DNA of 43,588 nucleotides from JBIQLO01 sp044464175 (lineage in GTDB: Bacteria; Planctomycetota; Phycisphaerae; Tepidisphaerales; Tepidisphaeraceae), in contig JBIQLO010000003.1 in NCBI GenBank assembly GCA_044464175.1, forward strand, positions 1-43,588, read 5' to 3'. Made by a program: the position numbers and the translations under genes. Under the pieces are notes generated by a model that was given only the letters and a program-made list of their open reading frames with translations, was not told the origin of the DNA and ran no database searches. Of this stretch, positions 1 through 8,251 are shown piece by piece. The first letter of the stretch is position 1; every line of letters begins with the position of its first letter.

Positions 1-1399
1 CGCGGATCTGGGCGTCGGTGGCTTCGGGGCGGCCGTAGGCGATGTTTTCGGCGACGGTGGTGGGCAGGACGATGTGCTCCTGGAGGACGAGGGCGATGTG
101 TTTGCGCAGGTCCTTGACCTTGATGGAGCGCAGGTCATGGCCGTCGAGCTTGATCGCGCCGTCGGTGGGATCGTAGAAGCGGGGCAGGAGGTTGAGGAGG
201 GTGGTTTTGCCGACACCGGAGGAGCCGACGAAGGCGACCATCTGGCCGGGTTCGATGCGGCAGCTCACATCACTAAGCACGGGGGCGTTTTCGCGGTAGG
301 CGAAGGTGACGTGGTCCAGTTCCAGGGTGCGCGGGCGACGGGGGAGGTGGATGGCGTTGGGGGCATCCTTGATGACGGGGTCGCGGTCGAGAATTTCAAA
401 GACGCGCTGGACGCCGGCGACGCCGCCGGCGATCTGGGCGCCGCTGGTGGAGAGCTTGTTCAAGGGGCCGTAGAGCTGGCCGAGGATGAAGGCCAGGAAG
501 ATGGCCAGGTCGCCGGTGGTGATGCCTCCCTTGGCGGGGCCGAGCCAGACGAGATAGCCGCCATAGCCGAAAATGAGGGCTCCGCCTAGGCCGAAAATGT
601 TGCCGACGAAGAGCCAGTAGATCATCTCCTGCCAGTGGAGGCGGATGTAGGCGCGGACGGAATTGAGGACGGTGGTTTCGAAGCGCTGGTACTCATCGGC
701 CTCTCGGCCGAAGGCCTGGACCAGTCCGATCGTGGCGACGGAGCGCTGGATGGCGGTGGTCATCTCGGATTCGACCTCTTTGGCCTCAGTCGATTTTTTC
801 TTGAGGATTCGGCCGTAGATGCGGGTGGTCCAGAGAAGCAGGGGGGTGACGGTTAGGGAGACGAGGGTGAGCTTCCAGCTTTTGGCCAGCATGATCCAGG
901 TCATGATGATGAGGGTGACGGAGCTGACCAGGACGGTCTGGACGAGGGTGTTGAGGATGGTCTGGAAGCCGTAGGTGTCGTAGCTGAGGCGGTAGATGGC
1001 GTCGCCCTGGGGCTGGGACTTGTGGTAGGCGAGGGAGAGCTGCTGGAGCTTGCGGAACAGTTCGCAGCGGATGCGCATCAGACCGCCGTAGCCGATGTAG
1101 ATGTTCAAAAGGGTCTGGCACATGCTCAGGGCTTCCTGGAGGAAGCGCAGCAGGAGCACCATAAAGGCCAGTGCGAAGACCTGTCCGAGGATGGAGCGGG
1201 GAGCGATGGCGAAGAAGCCGCGATAGACCCAGTCCTTGACGTGGGGATTGACGGAGCCGAAGACGCAGTCGATCAGGATGGCGAAGGGATAGGCCTGGAG
1301 CAGGCCGGCGCCGGTGGAGATGGCGATGAGGACCACCGACAGGATGATCTGCCAGGTATGGTCACGGAAATAGGAGATGGCTCGGAGGTAGAAACGCAT
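1..1399 (-). CDS. ABC exporter, fused permease-ATPase half-transporter (MsbA/ABCB type), C-terminus outside window
   Basis: The gene reads leftwards and runs off the window start, so only about 466 N-terminal residues are visible. The first ~320 residues are an ABC exporter membrane domain that starts MRFYLRAISYF and carries several hydrophobic helices. An ATPase domain follows, with a Walker A GSSGVGKT at about residues 392-399 and a Q-loop region (VLQEH). The signature, Walker B and H-loop lie beyond the edge. Proteins of this family work as homodimers that flip lipids, lipid-linked sugars or peptides across the inner membrane. The start lies 26 bp after the stop of the glycosidase/GT2 gene on the same strand, so the two are probably one transcript. 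Export of the glycan or glycolipid made by that neighbour is my inference; the substrate cannot be read from sequence. Confidence 0.9.
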   Translation of the reverse strand, partial: MRFYLRAISYFRDHTWQIILSVVLIAISTGAGLLQAYPFAILIDCVFGSVNPHVKDWVYRGFFAIAPRSILGQVFALAFMVLLLRFLQEALSMCQTLLNIYIGYGGLMRIRCELFRKLQQLSLAYHKSQPQGDAIYRLSYDTYGFQTILNTLVQTVLVSSVTLIIMTWIMLAKSWKLTLVSLTVTPLLLWTTRIYGRILKKKSTEAKEVESEMTTAIQRSVATIGLVQAFGREADEYQRFETTVLNSVRAYIRLHWQEMIYWLFVGNIFGLGGALIFGYGGYLVWLGPAKGGITTGDLAIFLAFILGQLYGPLNKLSTSGAQIAGGVAGVQRVFEILDRDPVIKDAPNAIHLPRRPRTLELDHVTFAYRENAPVLSDVSCRIEPGQMVAFVGSSGVGKTTLLNLLPRFYDPTDGAIKLDGHDLRSIKVKDLRKHIALVLQEHIVLPTTVAENIAYGRPEATDAQIR

Positions 1400-1425
1400 G
1401 GATGGGTGGGGGAGTCGGGGCTATT

Positions 1426-4065
1426 TCAGGCGATGGACGGTTCGCTCTCCTGGGCTTCGATGCCTTCCACGGCGGGCGGGGTGTCGGCGGTGGAAGGGGC
1501 ATCCCGCCGGTCATCCCATACTGGATAGTACTCGGCCTCGTGGGCCACGTGGTCGATCAGCCCCAGCACCGGGTTGAGGACGTGGTAACGATTGACGACG
1601 AACATGGTCCACCAGGCCAGGGGAATCAGGAGGGCGGGGCGGCTGAAGGGCCAGAGATAGAACAGGAGCCAGGCGGCCATCATGAGGGAGGCGGCGAAGA
1701 GAACCGCGCAGAAGCGGCTCATAGTCGCCTCCACCTTCACGCGGGTAAGCATCCCGACGCCGTGGTGGTGCTCGGTGGCGGTGGTGATGCGGACCTTGAC
1801 GTAGCGGCTGCCGTAGATTTCCAGGTCCCACCCGCCCCAGCCGCTGTCCAGGCGATAGCGCCAGCCGGCGGCGTGGATTTCGCGCTTGAGATGATCCAGG
1901 AGGTGGAGCCGGTCATGGACCTTGCTCCAGTATTTGAGCGTCCGGTTGTCGCGCCGGTCGAAGGGGAGGGGGCCGTGGCGGCGGTAGCCGCCCATGACAT
2001 GCTTCATCACCTTGGCCTTGAGGCGCACGGAATAGCGCGCCCAGCCGCGGGCGATGGGCTGGCGGTAGTGGAGATAGGCGATCAGGAGGCGGCTTAAGGG
2101 GTGGCGGTGGCGCGGCATGGGGGCTTGGGCGGCGGCCACCAGGGCCAGGACAATCGGCGCCAGGAGCATGCCCAGGGCGGTCCAGAGCAGAGGCCAGAAG
2201 GCCAAGCCCAGGACCGCCACGAAGGCGGTGAGCAAAAGCCATTCGATGCTCATGACCATCATCGCGGCCAGCGAGGCGGGGCGGCGGTAGATTGTCTGGA
2301 AGAGCCCCGTGCCGAAGGTGCCGTGATAGATTACATCCTGCCCGAAGCGGACGCCGATGGTCTCACCGCCGTAGATGCGGCCGTGCCAGTGGCTGGCGCC
2401 CAGGGTGTTGAAGTGGTCGGGGTGCTTGTATTTCAGGAGCGCCTCGGCCTCGCCGTAGCCGCGCTGCTGCTTCAGGTAGGCGGCGACGGTGTTGCGGCGG
2501 TAATGCCAGACCTGGGCGGCGGGGGAGAAGCCGATGGAGTATCCCTGCTGCTGGAGCCGCCAGATGAAGTCCACATCGTCGCCGGCTTTGCGGAACTGGG
2601 GGTCGAAGCCGTTGATCTGGCGGGCGGCCCAGGTGTAGTAGGCCATGTTGCAGCCCGGGACGTGCTCGGCGGTGCGGTCGTCGATCATGACATGGGTGGG
2701 GCCGCCGGGGCTGAGGCCGACGCAATCGGCGATCCAGCTTCCTTCGTCGGGGATGAGATTGGGGCCGCCCATGCCGGTGTGGTTGGAACGCACGAGGCTC
2801 AGGGCCAGGTAGTAAAGCCAGTCCTCGTCGGCCTCGCAGTCGCTGTCGGTGTAGGCGATGATGTCGCCGCGGGCGGCGTTCATGCCGACGTTGCGGGCGT
2901 GGCTCAGGCCCATGTTTTTCTGGCGGATGTTGCGCACCTCGGGGAACTGCTTGAGAATTTCCTGCGTGTTGTCGGTGCTGCCATCGTCCACGAAGATCAC
3001 TTCAAAGTCGGGATAATTGATCCGACGCATGGAGTTGAGGCAGGATTCGACGGTGGCGGCGCCGTTGTAGGAGCAGATGATGACGCTCATTTTGGGCAGT
3101 TTCACATCCGCCACCTGCGGGACGCGGGCGTAGAGGGCGCGCACGGCATTGAAGGCGAGCTTGGGGGAGCGGTCACGCCGGACCAGCCCGAAGGCCCAAT
3201 CCTCGATCTGGTAGCCGTGGGTGAACCAGTCATCGGTGAAGCTGAAGATGAACGTGCCGGCCAGCCCCTCGTCGAAGACCGCGCGGACATGGTTGGCCAG
3301 CAGATCGGCCTGCTTTTCCTCGGAGTATTCGCGGATGGTGTCGATGCCGTATTCCCCCAGCATCAGCGGCTTTTCGCCGGCGATGTTCTGAAGGCGGGAG
3401 AGATAGTTGCGGAAGGTGCGGTCATCGTGCAGATAGACGTTGAAGCAGACAAAGTCGGGGCGGAGGGGCTTGAGATATTCGGTGGTGGGATAGTTGGCGA
3501 AGGTCACCAGGCACTGAGGGGCTTCGGCCTTGGCGGTGGCGACCAGTTCGTCGATGAATGCCTCGACCTTGCGCGGGTTCATGAGGCGGACCAGGTCGGC
3601 GGGGATTTCATTGACGACGCTCAGGGCGAACAGGGCCGGATGATTGCCGCAGGCCTTGGCGGCGTGGCGGACGGCCGCATGCGCCTGGCGGGCGACCTCC
3701 GGGTCGTCGATGAAGTCCAGATTTTTCGGCCACGCGACATCCAGGAAGACCTTGAGCCCCATTTCCTGGGCGAGATCCAGAAACCAGTGGGGGGGGACGT
3801 GGTAAATGCGGACGCAGTTGGCCCCCAGCTCGTTCATCAGCTCGAAATCGCGGCGGGTCTGATCGATGCCATGGAAGGGTTGCCCGTCGGCATCGGGCTC
3901 GAAGGGGCCGTAGGTGACGCCGCGCACGTAAAATTTCTGATCCCCGAGGCGGAAAAATTTGCCGTCCCGGCGCACGCGCCCGCTGGGGGCTTCGATGCGG
4001 CGTTGGCGCCCTCCGCTGGAGTGCGTCTCGGAGGAATCGGCGGCATGTGTGGCGAGCATGGACAT
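1426..4065 (-). CDS. Glycosidase-like TIM barrel fused to GT2 glycosyltransferase with C-terminal membrane region
   Basis: Predicted 879 residues. The ATG at 4065 is preferred over upstream starts because GGAGGA precedes it by 9 bases. Residues ~35-320 resemble a glycoside hydrolase family 2-type TIM barrel, with the acid/base motif VVNEIP (Glu ~153) and a nucleophile-like LGEYG (Glu ~238). Residues ~326-580 are a GT2 domain: SVIICSYNG, VDDGSTDNT, the DXD-like TDSDCE near 406-409 and GDDVDF near 495. Two hydrophobic helices follow, then a soluble stretch, then two more helices near the C-terminus. GT2 domains build polysaccharides or glycolipids; a glycosidase barrel in the same chain suggests trimming or transglycosylation of the product, or a glycan-binding role. 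It is followed by an ABC exporter gene. The substrate is unknown. Confidence 0.88.
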   Translation of the reverse strand: MSMLATHAADSSETHSSGGRQRRIEAPSGRVRRDGKFFRLGDQKFYVRGVTYGPFEPDADGQPFHGIDQTRRDFELMNELGANCVRIYHVPPHWFLDLAQEMGLKVFLDVAWPKNLDFIDDPEVARQAHAAVRHAAKACGNHPALFALSVVNEIPADLVRLMNPRKVEAFIDELVATAKAEAPQCLVTFANYPTTEYLKPLRPDFVCFNVYLHDDRTFRNYLSRLQNIAGEKPLMLGEYGIDTIREYSEEKQADLLANHVRAVFDEGLAGTFIFSFTDDWFTHGYQIEDWAFGLVRRDRSPKLAFNAVRALYARVPQVADVKLPKMSVIICSYNGAATVESCLNSMRRINYPDFEVIFVDDGSTDNTQEILKQFPEVRNIRQKNMGLSHARNVGMNAARGDIIAYTDSDCEADEDWLYYLALSLVRSNHTGMGGPNLIPDEGSWIADCVGLSPGGPTHVMIDDRTAEHVPGCNMAYYTWAARQINGFDPQFRKAGDDVDFIWRLQQQGYSIGFSPAAQVWHYRRNTVAAYLKQQRGYGEAEALLKYKHPDHFNTLGASHWHGRIYGGETIGVRFGQDVIYHGTFGTGLFQTIYRRPASLAAMMVMSIEWLLLTAFVAVLGLAFWPLLWTALGMLLAPIVLALVAAAQAPMPRHRHPLSRLLIAYLHYRQPIARGWARYSVRLKAKVMKHVMGGYRRHGPLPFDRRDNRTLKYWSKVHDRLHLLDHLKREIHAAGWRYRLDSGWGGWDLEIYGSRYVKVRITTATEHHHGVGMLTRVKVEATMSRFCAVLFAASLMMAAWLLFYLWPFSRPALLIPLAWWTMFVVNRYHVLNPVLGLIDHVAHEAEYYPVWDDRRDAPSTADTPPAVEGIEAQESEPSIA

Positions 4066-4305
4066 TCGGTTACTTCCTCCCCCTTTTCTTTCCTCCCCTT
4101 TCCCAAACCAGTCATCATAATGTTCCGGGCCGATTCCGACCAGTGGAATTATAGGGGGCGGGCGAGGGTTTGTGTCATTATTGACCCCCACCGCCGACAA
4201 TGGTTAGGGGCAAGGGCAGACGAGGGATCGGGGGGGCACAAGTGACAAACGAGTTTTCCCAGATTACCATGTTTTACTGGATTGAAGTTTGGCAATGGAG
4301 TGCCC

Positions 4306-4980
4306 ATGCCCGGTGAAACCGAACTGCACAAAACATTGAAGAAGGAAGGGTGCCGCTGGTTGTCCCGAATGGGGTATCGCTGTATCGCGGCCGAGGTGAA
4401 TCTGCGCCCGCTGGGGATTGTGGATGCGGTAGGGACGGGCATTTTCCGCCCGTACCACAACTATCTTTATGTGCCGCACGAGCTGCCGCAGGTCTGCTTC
4501 ATCGAGTGCAAGGCGTCGCGGGGCGATTTTCTGCGGGATATGAGCCGGGACGGGCAGATGGAACTGGGGCTGATGGAGCGGCGGCGCAACCTGAAGGCCG
4601 CCCGCCGCTCCCGGCGGTCGCGGCGTCCGTTGCGGCAGCGGGTGGGGCTGGGGAAATTCCATGCCTGCCTGATGCAGCCGATGGCGAATCTGCATTACAT
4701 CCTGGCGCCGGCGGGCATGATCCAGAAAAAGGAACTGCCGCCGCGTTGGGGGCTGCTCAGCTATGGGCCAGCCGGCGTGAGCGTGGTGGTGCGCTCGCAG
4801 TGGCAGGAGTTGTCTCAGCCGCAGTATGTCGAGTCGGCGATTGCCCGGACGCTGACGGGCGACATTTACCGGGCGGATCACCGGGCGCTGAGCAGTGTCA
4901 ATCGGGAGATTTTCGCCCAGCAGCAGCAGTTGGCCGAGCGCATCCGGCTGCTGCGCCCGGTGTTGGCGGGCAGCGCGTAG
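4306..4980 (+). CDS. MmcB-like PD-(D/E)XK nuclease-superfamily protein
   Basis: Predicted 224 residues from the ATG at 4306, which has GGAG five bases upstream; a TTG at 4282 would add eight residues without a ribosome site. The N-terminal half resembles the DNA-repair protein MmcB. A helix (KKEGCRWLSRMGY) leads to a glutamate strand (CIAAEVNL), then to Asp in GIVDAVG and to the strand CFIECKASRGDF, which gives an E...D...ExK arrangement typical of PD-(D/E)XK nucleases. The segment NLHYILAP followed by a WGLLSY strand also fits that family. A very basic RRSRRSRR patch sits mid-protein. MmcB is known from alphaproteobacteria, where it belongs to the DNA-damage (mutagenesis) response. It converges on the MshEN gene and faces the glycosidase/GT2 gene. 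No LexA-like site was recognised upstream. Confidence 0.7.
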   Translation: MPGETELHKTLKKEGCRWLSRMGYRCIAAEVNLRPLGIVDAVGTGIFRPYHNYLYVPHELPQVCFIECKASRGDFLRDMSRDGQMELGLMERRRNLKAARRSRRSRRPLRQRVGLGKFHACLMQPMANLHYILAPAGMIQKKELPPRWGLLSYGPAGVSVVVRSQWQELSQPQYVESAIARTLTGDIYRADHRALSSVNREIFAQQQQLAERIRLLRPVLAGSA

Positions 4981-5004
4981 GGGAATTTGGGGCGCGTGTG
5001 GCCG

Positions 5005-5439
5005 CTACCGGCCGTAGTAGCGTCGGATGGCCGAGCGGATCTCGCCGCCGGAGGCGAGGACGAACTTGAGGGGGCGGTGGCACTGGGTGGGGAGTTCGCG
5101 CATGGCGCGTTGCACGACCGGCTCGTCGGCCGCCAAGAGCAGCGCCTCGGAGCAGCGCATGGGAATGACGCGGTATTTCAGGGCCAGCTCGGGGGAGAGG
5201 TGATGGGTGGCGCGGGCATCGATGCCCAACTCCTCCAGATCGACCCATTGGAGGCCAGTCTGTCCCAACTGGCGACACCACGCTTCCCACACATCCTCGG
5301 CTCGGCACAGGCCCCAAGCCAGGGCGATCTGTCCGAACCGGCGCCCGCTACGGCTTTGCTCGTGGAGAATTTCTTCGATGTCATGGTCGCTCAAAGGGAC
5401 CATCTGGCTGAGAATCTGGCCGATCGGTGCGTGTGGCAT
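5005..5439 (-). CDS. Stand-alone MshEN (GspE N-terminal) domain protein, possible c-di-GMP receptor
   Basis: Predicted 144 residues from the ATG at 5439, which has AGGAGA just upstream; the longer frame to 5559 runs through a palindrome. Residues 1-60 hold two 24-residue repeats split by exactly five residues: the first begins PIGQILSQMV and ends LHEQ, the second begins RFGQIALAWG and ends WCRQ. This 24-5-24 layout is that of MshEN domains, which bind c-di-GMP at the N-terminus of MshE/PilB-type ATPases. The first repeat has Pro where Arg is usual; the second keeps an Arg-x-Gly. The rest resembles the remainder of a GspE N-terminal domain. No ATPase domain follows, so this would be a free receptor or adaptor. 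Confidence 0.78.
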   Translation of the reverse strand: MPHAPIGQILSQMVPLSDHDIEEILHEQSRSGRRFGQIALAWGLCRAEDVWEAWCRQLGQTGLQWVDLEELGIDARATHHLSPELALKYRVIPMRCSEALLLAADEPVVQRAMRELPTQCHRPLKFVLASGGEIRSAIRRYYGR

Positions 5440-5538
5440 ATCCCGTCTCCTGTTGTGCAGTTGAACGTACGATATAAGCCGCACGGCGGGCAAATTCGCA
5501 AAGGGGAGGTCCGATAATGGATGGTGCGGGAAGGCAGT

Positions 5539-5576
5539 AGACAGAAAGCGGATGTACATTCCTCCGCTTTCTGTCT
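5539..5576. terminator. Perfect 14-bp inverted repeat (hairpin) downstream of the secreted proline-rich gene
   Basis: The arms 5539-5552 (AGACAGAAAGCGGA) and 5563-5576 are perfect complements with a 10-base loop. It lies 24 bp past the stop of the minus-strand gene at 5601 and 100 bp before the start of the MshEN gene on the same strand. A terminator between the two genes is the simplest reading. There is no clean T-tract on the minus strand, so it could also be an RNA-processing site, a dispersed repeat or a binding site. Confidence 0.55.
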
Positions 5577-5600
5577 TGGCCGAGGCATTTGAAGTCTCCG

Positions 5601-6392
5601 CTACCGCTGTGGAGGCGAAGGCGGCGATCCCGGATTGTCCGAAGGGGGCGACGCGGGCCTGCCCCGGCCTTTGGGACCCTCAGCCCCCGGACCACCCGGC
5701 GGTGGCGGGCGGCGGATCAGCTCGCCATTCACCTGAATCGCCTCGATCGCCTGATGGCCGCCCGACATCGGCCAGCCGTAGCCGTCCACGGTCAGCTTCT
5801 GGCCGGGGGCCAGTTGCAAGGCGCCGGCGGCCGGTCCGAGATGGGCCAAATCGCCGTTGTCGAGCTGCGCGCCGTCCACTCGTCCCTCGCGGCTGAAATT
5901 TAACTGCGTAATTGTTGCCTCCACGTGGACCAGCCGGACGTTCCAAGGCGCGGCGATCGTCAATTTCGCGCCCTTGGGTCCCTGGATGCTCGACAATTCA
6001 TAGACTGGATGATCAGCCTTCCCCCCCGCCGCGACACCCTGGGCGTCTATGGCATCGCCGGCGGCCAATGCCTGCTTCAGGTCTGACCCCATGTCCGGTG
6101 GAGTGTTAAGCTGGACGAGGCCGCCATCAGTTTTGACCAGCACTCCGGCCACCGTTCCATGGGGAGTCAGGTTGAATCCCTGAACGATGCCGTGAATAGT
6201 CCGGGTAGCCTGTTTCGGCGGCATCGCTGACGGCGAGGCATCATTAGGCGCGTCAGCGCGCCCAGGCGGCGGTGGGGGCGCATTGGATGGCGGATTGGAC
6301 TGCGCCATCATCGCGCTGCTTCCCCAGCCCAGTGCCACCGCCGCGGCGAGGGACAGACGCTTCTTCGAATGCAAAAGATGAAAACCCAACAT
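5601..6392 (-). CDS. Secreted proline-rich protein with two OB-like internal repeats, function unknown
   Basis: Predicted 263 residues. The N-terminus (MLGFHLLHSKKRLSLAAAVA) has basic residues and a hydrophobic core, and is followed by a small-residue stretch, so it is probably a Sec signal peptide. A proline-rich linker (~30-60) leads to two similar beta-rich segments, one from RTIHGIVQGFNLTPHG and one from VEATITQLNFSREG. Each goes on to a hydrophobic strand and a 'gdxidxxG' or 'GqkltvdGyG' strand, which suggests a duplicated small beta-barrel. The C-terminal ~45 residues are almost all Pro, Gly and Ser. No family is recognised. It is downstream of, and on the same strand as, the proline-rich membrane protein at 6511; both diverge from an ECF sigma gene, so sigma control is possible but unproven. 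Confidence 0.72.
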   Translation of the reverse strand: MLGFHLLHSKKRLSLAAAVALGWGSSAMMAQSNPPSNAPPPPPGRADAPNDASPSAMPPKQATRTIHGIVQGFNLTPHGTVAGVLVKTDGGLVQLNTPPDMGSDLKQALAAGDAIDAQGVAAGGKADHPVYELSSIQGPKGAKLTIAAPWNVRLVHVEATITQLNFSREGRVDGAQLDNGDLAHLGPAAGALQLAPGQKLTVDGYGWPMSGGHQAIEAIQVNGELIRRPPPPGGPGAEGPKGRGRPASPPSDNPGSPPSPPQR

Positions 6393-6510
6393 GCCAGGCT
6401 CCTTTCAGAAAGACGAACCATCCCCCTGTCAAGATCAAATGTTCGAAGAAGGGCTCCTTATGCCGCCGGTGAGGATAACGGTGGCACTCGAATTCAACCG
6501 TTCCGCCGCT

Positions 6511-7047
6511 TCAGGTCATCGTCCGATCCGCCGCGTATCGCCGCTCGGTCGCCGCCACACCCGCCCGGACCGCGCCCAGAAGGACCAGGATGATGCCGCA
6601 TCCCATCGCGATCTGCCCGACCGCCCGCTGCGCCTGGGCCTGATACCATCGGTCCATGACGGGATTGGGCGGCGGCGGCGGGCGCGGCTCGAATCGCCCT
6701 TTTTCAGGTGGCGGCGGGGGCGGGGGAAGCGGTTGGGCGGCTGTTGCGGCCAAAGAGGCTGGGGGCGCCGTCACCCCGCGCACCAGCGCCCAGGCGGCCG
6801 CGCCGACGATCAGCAGAGCGATGCCCAGCGTCAGCGTCAGCAGTCCCTGACGCAGGGAGATCAGCCAGAGCGGCGCGCCTTGGGGCAGAGGCGTTCCCCG
6901 TTCTATTGCGGTGCGCATCAGGTCAAAACGGAGCCGCTGCCGCTGCCATTGAAGCAGCACCCACCCACCCACCAGTAGAATGGCCGCCGCCACGCCCAGG
7001 CCGCCCATGAATGCTTCGCCGATCGTTGCCAATATGAATCCGTGCAT
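6511..7047 (-). CDS. Proline-rich inner-membrane protein, DUF6249-like
   Basis: Predicted 178 residues with three hydrophobic helices: ~8-32, ~68-90 and ~140-165. After the first helix comes a short segment, RFDLMRTAIERGTPLPQG, then SLRQGLLTLTLGIALLIVGAA. This order (an 'AIEKG..P' motif before a glycine-rich helix) resembles DUF6249-type membrane proteins, which often lie beside ECF sigma factors. Between helices 2 and 3 is a striking polyproline loop (eight consecutive Pro, then more near the third helix) that may lie in the periplasm. It is divergent from the ECF sigma gene across a 149-bp gap, which could hold promoters for both. Confidence 0.68.
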   Translation of the reverse strand: MHGFILATIGEAFMGGLGVAAAILLVGGWVLLQWQRQRLRFDLMRTAIERGTPLPQGAPLWLISLRQGLLTLTLGIALLIVGAAAWALVRGVTAPPASLAATAAQPLPPPPPPPEKGRFEPRPPPPPNPVMDRWYQAQAQRAVGQIAMGCGIILVLLGAVRAGVAATERRYAADRTMT

Positions 7048-7196
7048 GAAGACCTCGTTTGTTCCTGCCGGTTAGTGCCGGTTGAGGTGGCGGAGGTTTC
7101 AATTATTTTTGAGAGGCGTTCCACCGGTGGCCGGATGGGCTCCATAATCTTGAATGGGTGAAACCCGGCACGCTTTGGCGCACACTAATCCATTGA

Positions 7197-7754
7197 ATGA
7201 TTTCAACGTCCTTGCAGCCTAATGCCGCGACGCTCGACCTGGACGCCCTACGGCGGCAGGAGGACGGGGCGTTTGAACAATTGGTATTGGCGCACCAGCG
7301 GCTCGTACTGGGTTTGGGACAATCGCTGGGGCTGATGGACGCGGACCTGGAGGATGCGGCGGCCGAGACGTTCGCCGCCGTCTACCGCGCGCTGCCTCGT
7401 TTCCGTGGTGAGGCGGAGTTGGGAACATGGATCTACCGCATCGCCTGGCGGACGATGCTCAAGATGCGCCGGCGACGGTCGAAGACCGAGCCCTTGCCGC
7501 AGCACCTGCGGGCCGCAACCCACTCACCCGATGCCGCGGCGCGGCGGCGGGAATCGCACGAAGCGCTGTGGCGGGCGGTGTCCGCCCTTCCGGCGCGGCA
7601 GGCGATGGCGGTGGAATTGCATTATCGCCGTGACTGGGCAATTGTCCGCATTGCCAAGGTCATGCAATGCCCGGAGGGGACGGTCAAGACGCTCCTGTTT
7701 CGCGCGCGTCGGCGATTGCGGGAGAAATTGGACGAACAGGAGATGAAGCCATGA
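7197..7754 (+). CDS. ECF-family RNA polymerase sigma factor
   Basis: Predicted 185 residues. Region 2 spans ~20-85 and includes DLEDAAAETFAAVYRALPRFRGEAELGTWIYRIAWR cut here only for description; key parts are the acidic DLEDAA, the 'FRGEAELGTWIYRIA' helix and the basic 'MLKMRRRR'. Region 4 spans ~120-180 and ends in a helix-turn-helix, with CPEGTVKTLLFRARRRLREKL typical of the group. There is no extra C-terminal domain. Its stop overlaps the start of the next gene (ATGA), a coupling usual for sigma/anti-sigma pairs. The upstream gap contains TGAAAC about 40 bp before the start, which could be an autoregulated ECF -35 element, but no convincing -10 partner is seen. The signal it responds to is unknown. 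Confidence 0.9.
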   Translation: MISTSLQPNAATLDLDALRRQEDGAFEQLVLAHQRLVLGLGQSLGLMDADLEDAAAETFAAVYRALPRFRGEAELGTWIYRIAWRTMLKMRRRRSKTEPLPQHLRAATHSPDAAARRRESHEALWRAVSALPARQAMAVELHYRRDWAIVRIAKVMQCPEGTVKTLLFRARRRLREKLDEQEMKP

Positions 7755-8173
7755 CACAATGGGATGATGATTCATTCGATCAACGGCTCCGCCGGTCCTT
7801 GGCGCAGCGTCCAGAACCGTGCCTGATCCCGGACTTGGCCCGGCGGGCCAGAGCGCGGGCTGGCGCCCTGGTCCCGTTGGCGCGGCACAGGCGGTGGACG
7901 CGGTGGCTTTCCATCGGGGCGGCCGCGTTGATTGCGGCCGTCATTGCGGGGGTGGCAGTCTTCTCCCCCGGCGGCAGTTTGTTGATGTTCAGCGGTGTTT
8001 CTTCCTCGGCCGCCTCGGTCGTCAGTTCAACCGGTGGGCAAATATCCGGCAGTCTTCAATGGATGCTGATGGGCTTGACGATGGTGACGATCTGTATTGT
8101 GGTTCTCTCCATCTGGCGCATTCTGGAGGTGGAGGACGGGAGTGGGTTTTCGTTGGCCGCTGAAAGTTGGTAG
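7751..8173 (+). CDS. Small membrane protein coupled to the ECF sigma factor, candidate anti-sigma factor
   Basis: Predicted 140 residues. The ATG at 7751 overlaps the sigma stop codon by four bases. The first ~50 residues are cytoplasmic in character (many Asp, Arg and Gln), followed by two helices at ~52-72 and ~98-120. The HxxxCxxC zinc motif of ZAS anti-sigma factors is absent; only one Cys lies in the N-terminal part (EPCLIPD). The position and topology argue for an anti-sigma or sigma-partner role, but that is inference from context. A weak hairpin (GAGAA-AAAA-TTCTC) lies immediately after the stop. Confidence 0.75.
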   Translation: MTQWDDDSFDQRLRRSLAQRPEPCLIPDLARRARARAGALVPLARHRRWTRWLSIGAAALIAAVIAGVAVFSPGGSLLMFSGVSSSAASVVSSTGGQISGSLQWMLMGLTMVTICIVVLSIWRILEVEDGSGFSLAAESW

Positions 8174-8251
8174 AGAAAAAATTCTCCCTTTCCGATTTGG
8201 GAAGAATAGCGCAGACTGCCTCCGTTGACGCATCTTCAAAGGAGGCGCGCC

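Noticed and set aside
2101..4245. 714-residue open frame on the plus strand
   Set aside because: It lies antisense to the glycosidase/GT2 gene, has no domain, and arises from GC-biased third positions.
5440..5559. 40-residue N-terminal extension of the MshEN gene
   Set aside because: It crosses the 14-bp palindrome; the ATG at 5439 has a good ribosome site.
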